A stretch of 7,489 nucleotides of DNA from Flavobacteriia bacterium (GTDB lineage Bacteria; Bacteroidota; Bacteroidia; Flavobacteriales; Flavobacteriaceae): positions 1-7,489 of the forward strand of contig QNYL01000290.1 of assembly GCA_003973375.1 (NCBI GenBank), written 5' to 3'. Of the stretch, positions 5,858 to 7,489 are shown one piece after another; the stretch's first letter is position 1; every line of letters begins with the position of its first letter. The translations under genes and the position numbers were made by a program. The notes below the pieces were generated by a model. The model was given only the letters and a program-made list of their open reading frames with translations. It was not told where the DNA came from and searched no databases.

Positions 5858-7489
5858 TCAAATTATGAGTCTTACCCCTCCTAATTCTTCAATTTTATAA
5901 GGAAATTTATTACTTGGAGATCCTATAAACATAAAGTTAATAGGGATATTCCATTTTTCTGATAACTTTCTGATGATTTCTGGACTAAATGTTCCTTTTT
6001 CAACAACAAATTCAATTTCTATTTCAGGATATTCCTTATCAAGAAAGTCTATCTCCTGAGGTAAATGTTCGGGTATTGTTTTCCCTTCAGGAAGTACCAG
6101 TACTATTTTTATCTTTTTTGTATGCTCATTTTTAGTAATATACAACATTACCTTATTCAAAGTGGCAATATTATCTCCTTTGGTAAAAAACACAAATTCC
6201 TGATTATTAATCTCATGTACCAACCTCAATATCTTTTTGTCTGTTTGTAATACAAATTTCCTAACCGGATCAAAAACAGAGTGTATCACAGAAAGTAAAA
6301 ACTTTAACAAAACAGTTCTGTTTAACATGATAATGATAAAAATAATGGTTGGAATAAAGTATTCTAAAAATACCGATAAATTACTTGGAGCACCATCAGC
6401 AGGTTCCATAATTATATTTCCAGTTAAGGCAATAACTACAGCTATAATAGCAATAAAAACAGCAATCCAGCTTGCTTTTTCAGGTCGGGGTAATTTACTT
6501 CTTTTTACTTTCAATAAAATATTACCAATACCAAATAATGCCATTACAGAAAGGAAAGAAATGGTATAAACCCCTGCCAGAAGTTTTACATTACCATGTG
6601 TTATAAGAAGTACGGATATGGAAAGTAGTAAAAACATGATAATAATCCGGTACGAACTTCCTCTTTTATTCTTTTTCAGGAAATAATTCGGTAATATTCT
6701 GTCTAAGGTCATACGTTCCAGTAATCCTGAAACCCCTACAAAGCTTGTAAGAACGGCACCACTTAAAACTAAAAATGCATCTATCGAGATTACCGATGCC
6801 AACCAGTTCCCACCAACATGATTGGCCATTTCAACCAATAATGTATTTTGATATTCATCACTCTGAAGTACAGGAAGAGCAAAAATCGATAATGCAAAAA
6901 TAGCCATCAGTGGGTTGATGATACTTACAATTCCCCACATATTTCTAAGTGTTTTCGGGAAAACACCGGCTTTTTGTTCTTCAACAAAGTTTGCAGAACT
7001 TTCAAATCCGGATACACCAAGCATCGAGGCTGCAAATCCGAAGAAGATCGCTGTAACGATGCTTCCTTCCTTTAAAGGAAAATGCCAGTTGCTAAAAAAT
7101 ATATCAAAACCATTGTTGATAAGATAATAAATGATAAAACCACTTAATATGGTAAGTGAAAACAAATGAAATAAGAAAATAGCAATAGCCACTTTAGCCG
7201 ATTCTGTTATACCGCCAATGGTAAGCATTGCAAATATCAATAGTAACCCGATGGTAGCCAGTATTATAGGCATTGCCGGAATTAAATGATGTAAATAATG
7301 TATAGCCTCATTTGCTGAGATTACAGCAGTGGCCATATACGATAAAATTGTAAGTGTTGCAGCAAAGGAAGCCATGAATTTACTGGTAGTATTCAATAAG
7401 GCATTGTAAGCACCCCCGTTTAGTGGCAATGCACCAACTACTTCGCCATAGATCTTTCTGAAGAGAAAAAGGACAAAAGAAACAATTAA
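5858..7489 (-). CDS. APC-superfamily amino acid permease with C-terminal alpha/beta domain (5' end outside window)
   Basis: An integral inner-membrane transporter of the amino acid-polyamine-organocation (APC) superfamily. The frame stays open to the window edge: the 20 codons before a TTG at 7429 read LIVSFVLFLFRKIYGEVVGA and continue into PLNGGAYNAL, the conserved TM2 region. The true start therefore lies beyond 7489, and 543 residues are seen. Counting from the edge, motifs are LPLNGGAYN (21-29), GFAASMLGVSGFESSANFVEEQ (151-172; the family's TM6 to EE element) followed by FPKTLRNMW, and a cytosolic loop ERMTLDRILPNYF (258-270). About ten further hydrophobic segments run to about 390. The last 140 residues (about 405-543) are soluble and alternate strands and helices (EFVFFTKGD, KKIKIVLVLPE, EIEIEFVVEKG, INFMFIGSP). 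This is like the regulatory C-terminal domains of other APC-fold transporters such as SLC12, by pattern only. The substrate cannot be deduced. It ends with TGA 7 bp before the CLC gene. Confidence 0.9.
   Translation of the reverse strand, partial: LIVSFVLFLFRKIYGEVVGALPLNGGAYNALLNTTSKFMASFAATLTILSYMATAVISANEAIHYLHHLIPAMPIILATIGLLLIFAMLTIGGITESAKVAIAIFLFHLFSLTILSGFIIYYLINNGFDIFFSNWHFPLKEGSIVTAIFFGFAASMLGVSGFESSANFVEEQKAGVFPKTLRNMWGIVSIINPLMAIFALSIFALPVLQSDEYQNTLLVEMANHVGGNWLASVISIDAFLVLSGAVLTSFVGVSGLLERMTLDRILPNYFLKKNKRGSSYRIIIMFLLLSISVLLITHGNVKLLAGVYTISFLSVMALFGIGNILLKVKRSKLPRPEKASWIAVFIAIIAVVIALTGNIIMEPADGAPSNLSVFLEYFIPTIIFIIIMLNRTVLLKFLLSVIHSVFDPVRKFVLQTDKKILRLVHEINNQEFVFFTKGDNIATLNKVMLYITKNEHTKKIKIVLVLPEGKTIPEHLPQEIDFLDKEYPEIEIEFVVEKGTFSPEIIRKLSEKWNIPINFMFIGSPSNKFPYKIEELGGVRLII

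Noticed and set aside
6237..6569. 110-codon plus-strand open frame
   Set aside because: It is antisense to the permease gene, which has clear family motifs. The hydrophobic look mirrors the membrane helices on the other strand.
7427..7429. TTG at 7429 as the true start of the permease
   Set aside because: The frame stays open to the window edge and the upstream codons encode conserved APC sequence (LFRKIYGEVVGA), so the start lies outside the window.
1..7489. CRISPR array, insertion sequence, tRNA or rRNA gene, phage or defence module
   Set aside because: I saw no regular repeat-spacer pattern, transposase motif, cloverleaf or rRNA-like sequence. The genes look like a stable chromosomal set.

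Overview
The window reads as ordinary chromosomal DNA of an AT-rich member of the Bacteroidota, most likely class Flavobacteriia. Several lines point there. Three proteins look like families I know mainly from Flavobacteriia (a THC0290_0291-like outer-membrane protein, DUF6341 and DUF6427). The uracil phosphoribosyltransferase and TrmB sequences have the flavobacterial flavour. Start codons lack Shine-Dalgarno sequences, and candidate promoters match the Bacteroidota consensus TTTG/TAnnTTTG rather than the E. coli one. These family names come from recognition of sequence patterns, not from a search.

Layout, left to right. Positions 1-149 are AT-rich and hold no gene I can support. A minus-strand gene (150-1013) encodes a secreted or outer-membrane beta-barrel-like protein with its own promoter. 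A minus-strand operon follows (read from 2319 down to 1088): a small one-helix membrane protein (DUF6341-like), trmB, and an alkyltransferase-like (ATL) protein whose active-site Cys is Ala. Divergent from it, on the plus strand, is a Phe-rich polytopic membrane protein (DUF6427-like, 2453-3379). That gene meets upp (minus, 3376-4026) tail to tail, and the two stop codons overlap. Upstream of upp on the same strand lies a two-gene transport unit: a CLC-type anion transporter with a CBS pair (4066-5850), and an APC-superfamily amino acid permease (5858 to beyond 7489) whose N-terminus is cut off by the window edge.

Functionally the window mixes housekeeping RNA and nucleotide metabolism (TrmB makes m7G46 in tRNA; UPRT salvages uracil to UMP), a DNA alkylation damage sensor (ATL), envelope and membrane proteins of unknown role, and an amino acid permease apparently co-transcribed with a CLC protein. 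The last pair could work together in pH or charge balance, but that is inference.

I see no mobile element, CRISPR array, RNA gene, phage remnant or defence system. The points most worth a second look are the unusual filter and proton-pathway residues of the CLC protein, the permease-CLC pairing, the C-terminal alpha/beta domain of the permease, the overlapping divergent promoters between the DUF6341 and DUF6427 genes, and the overlapping convergent stop codons at 3376-3379.
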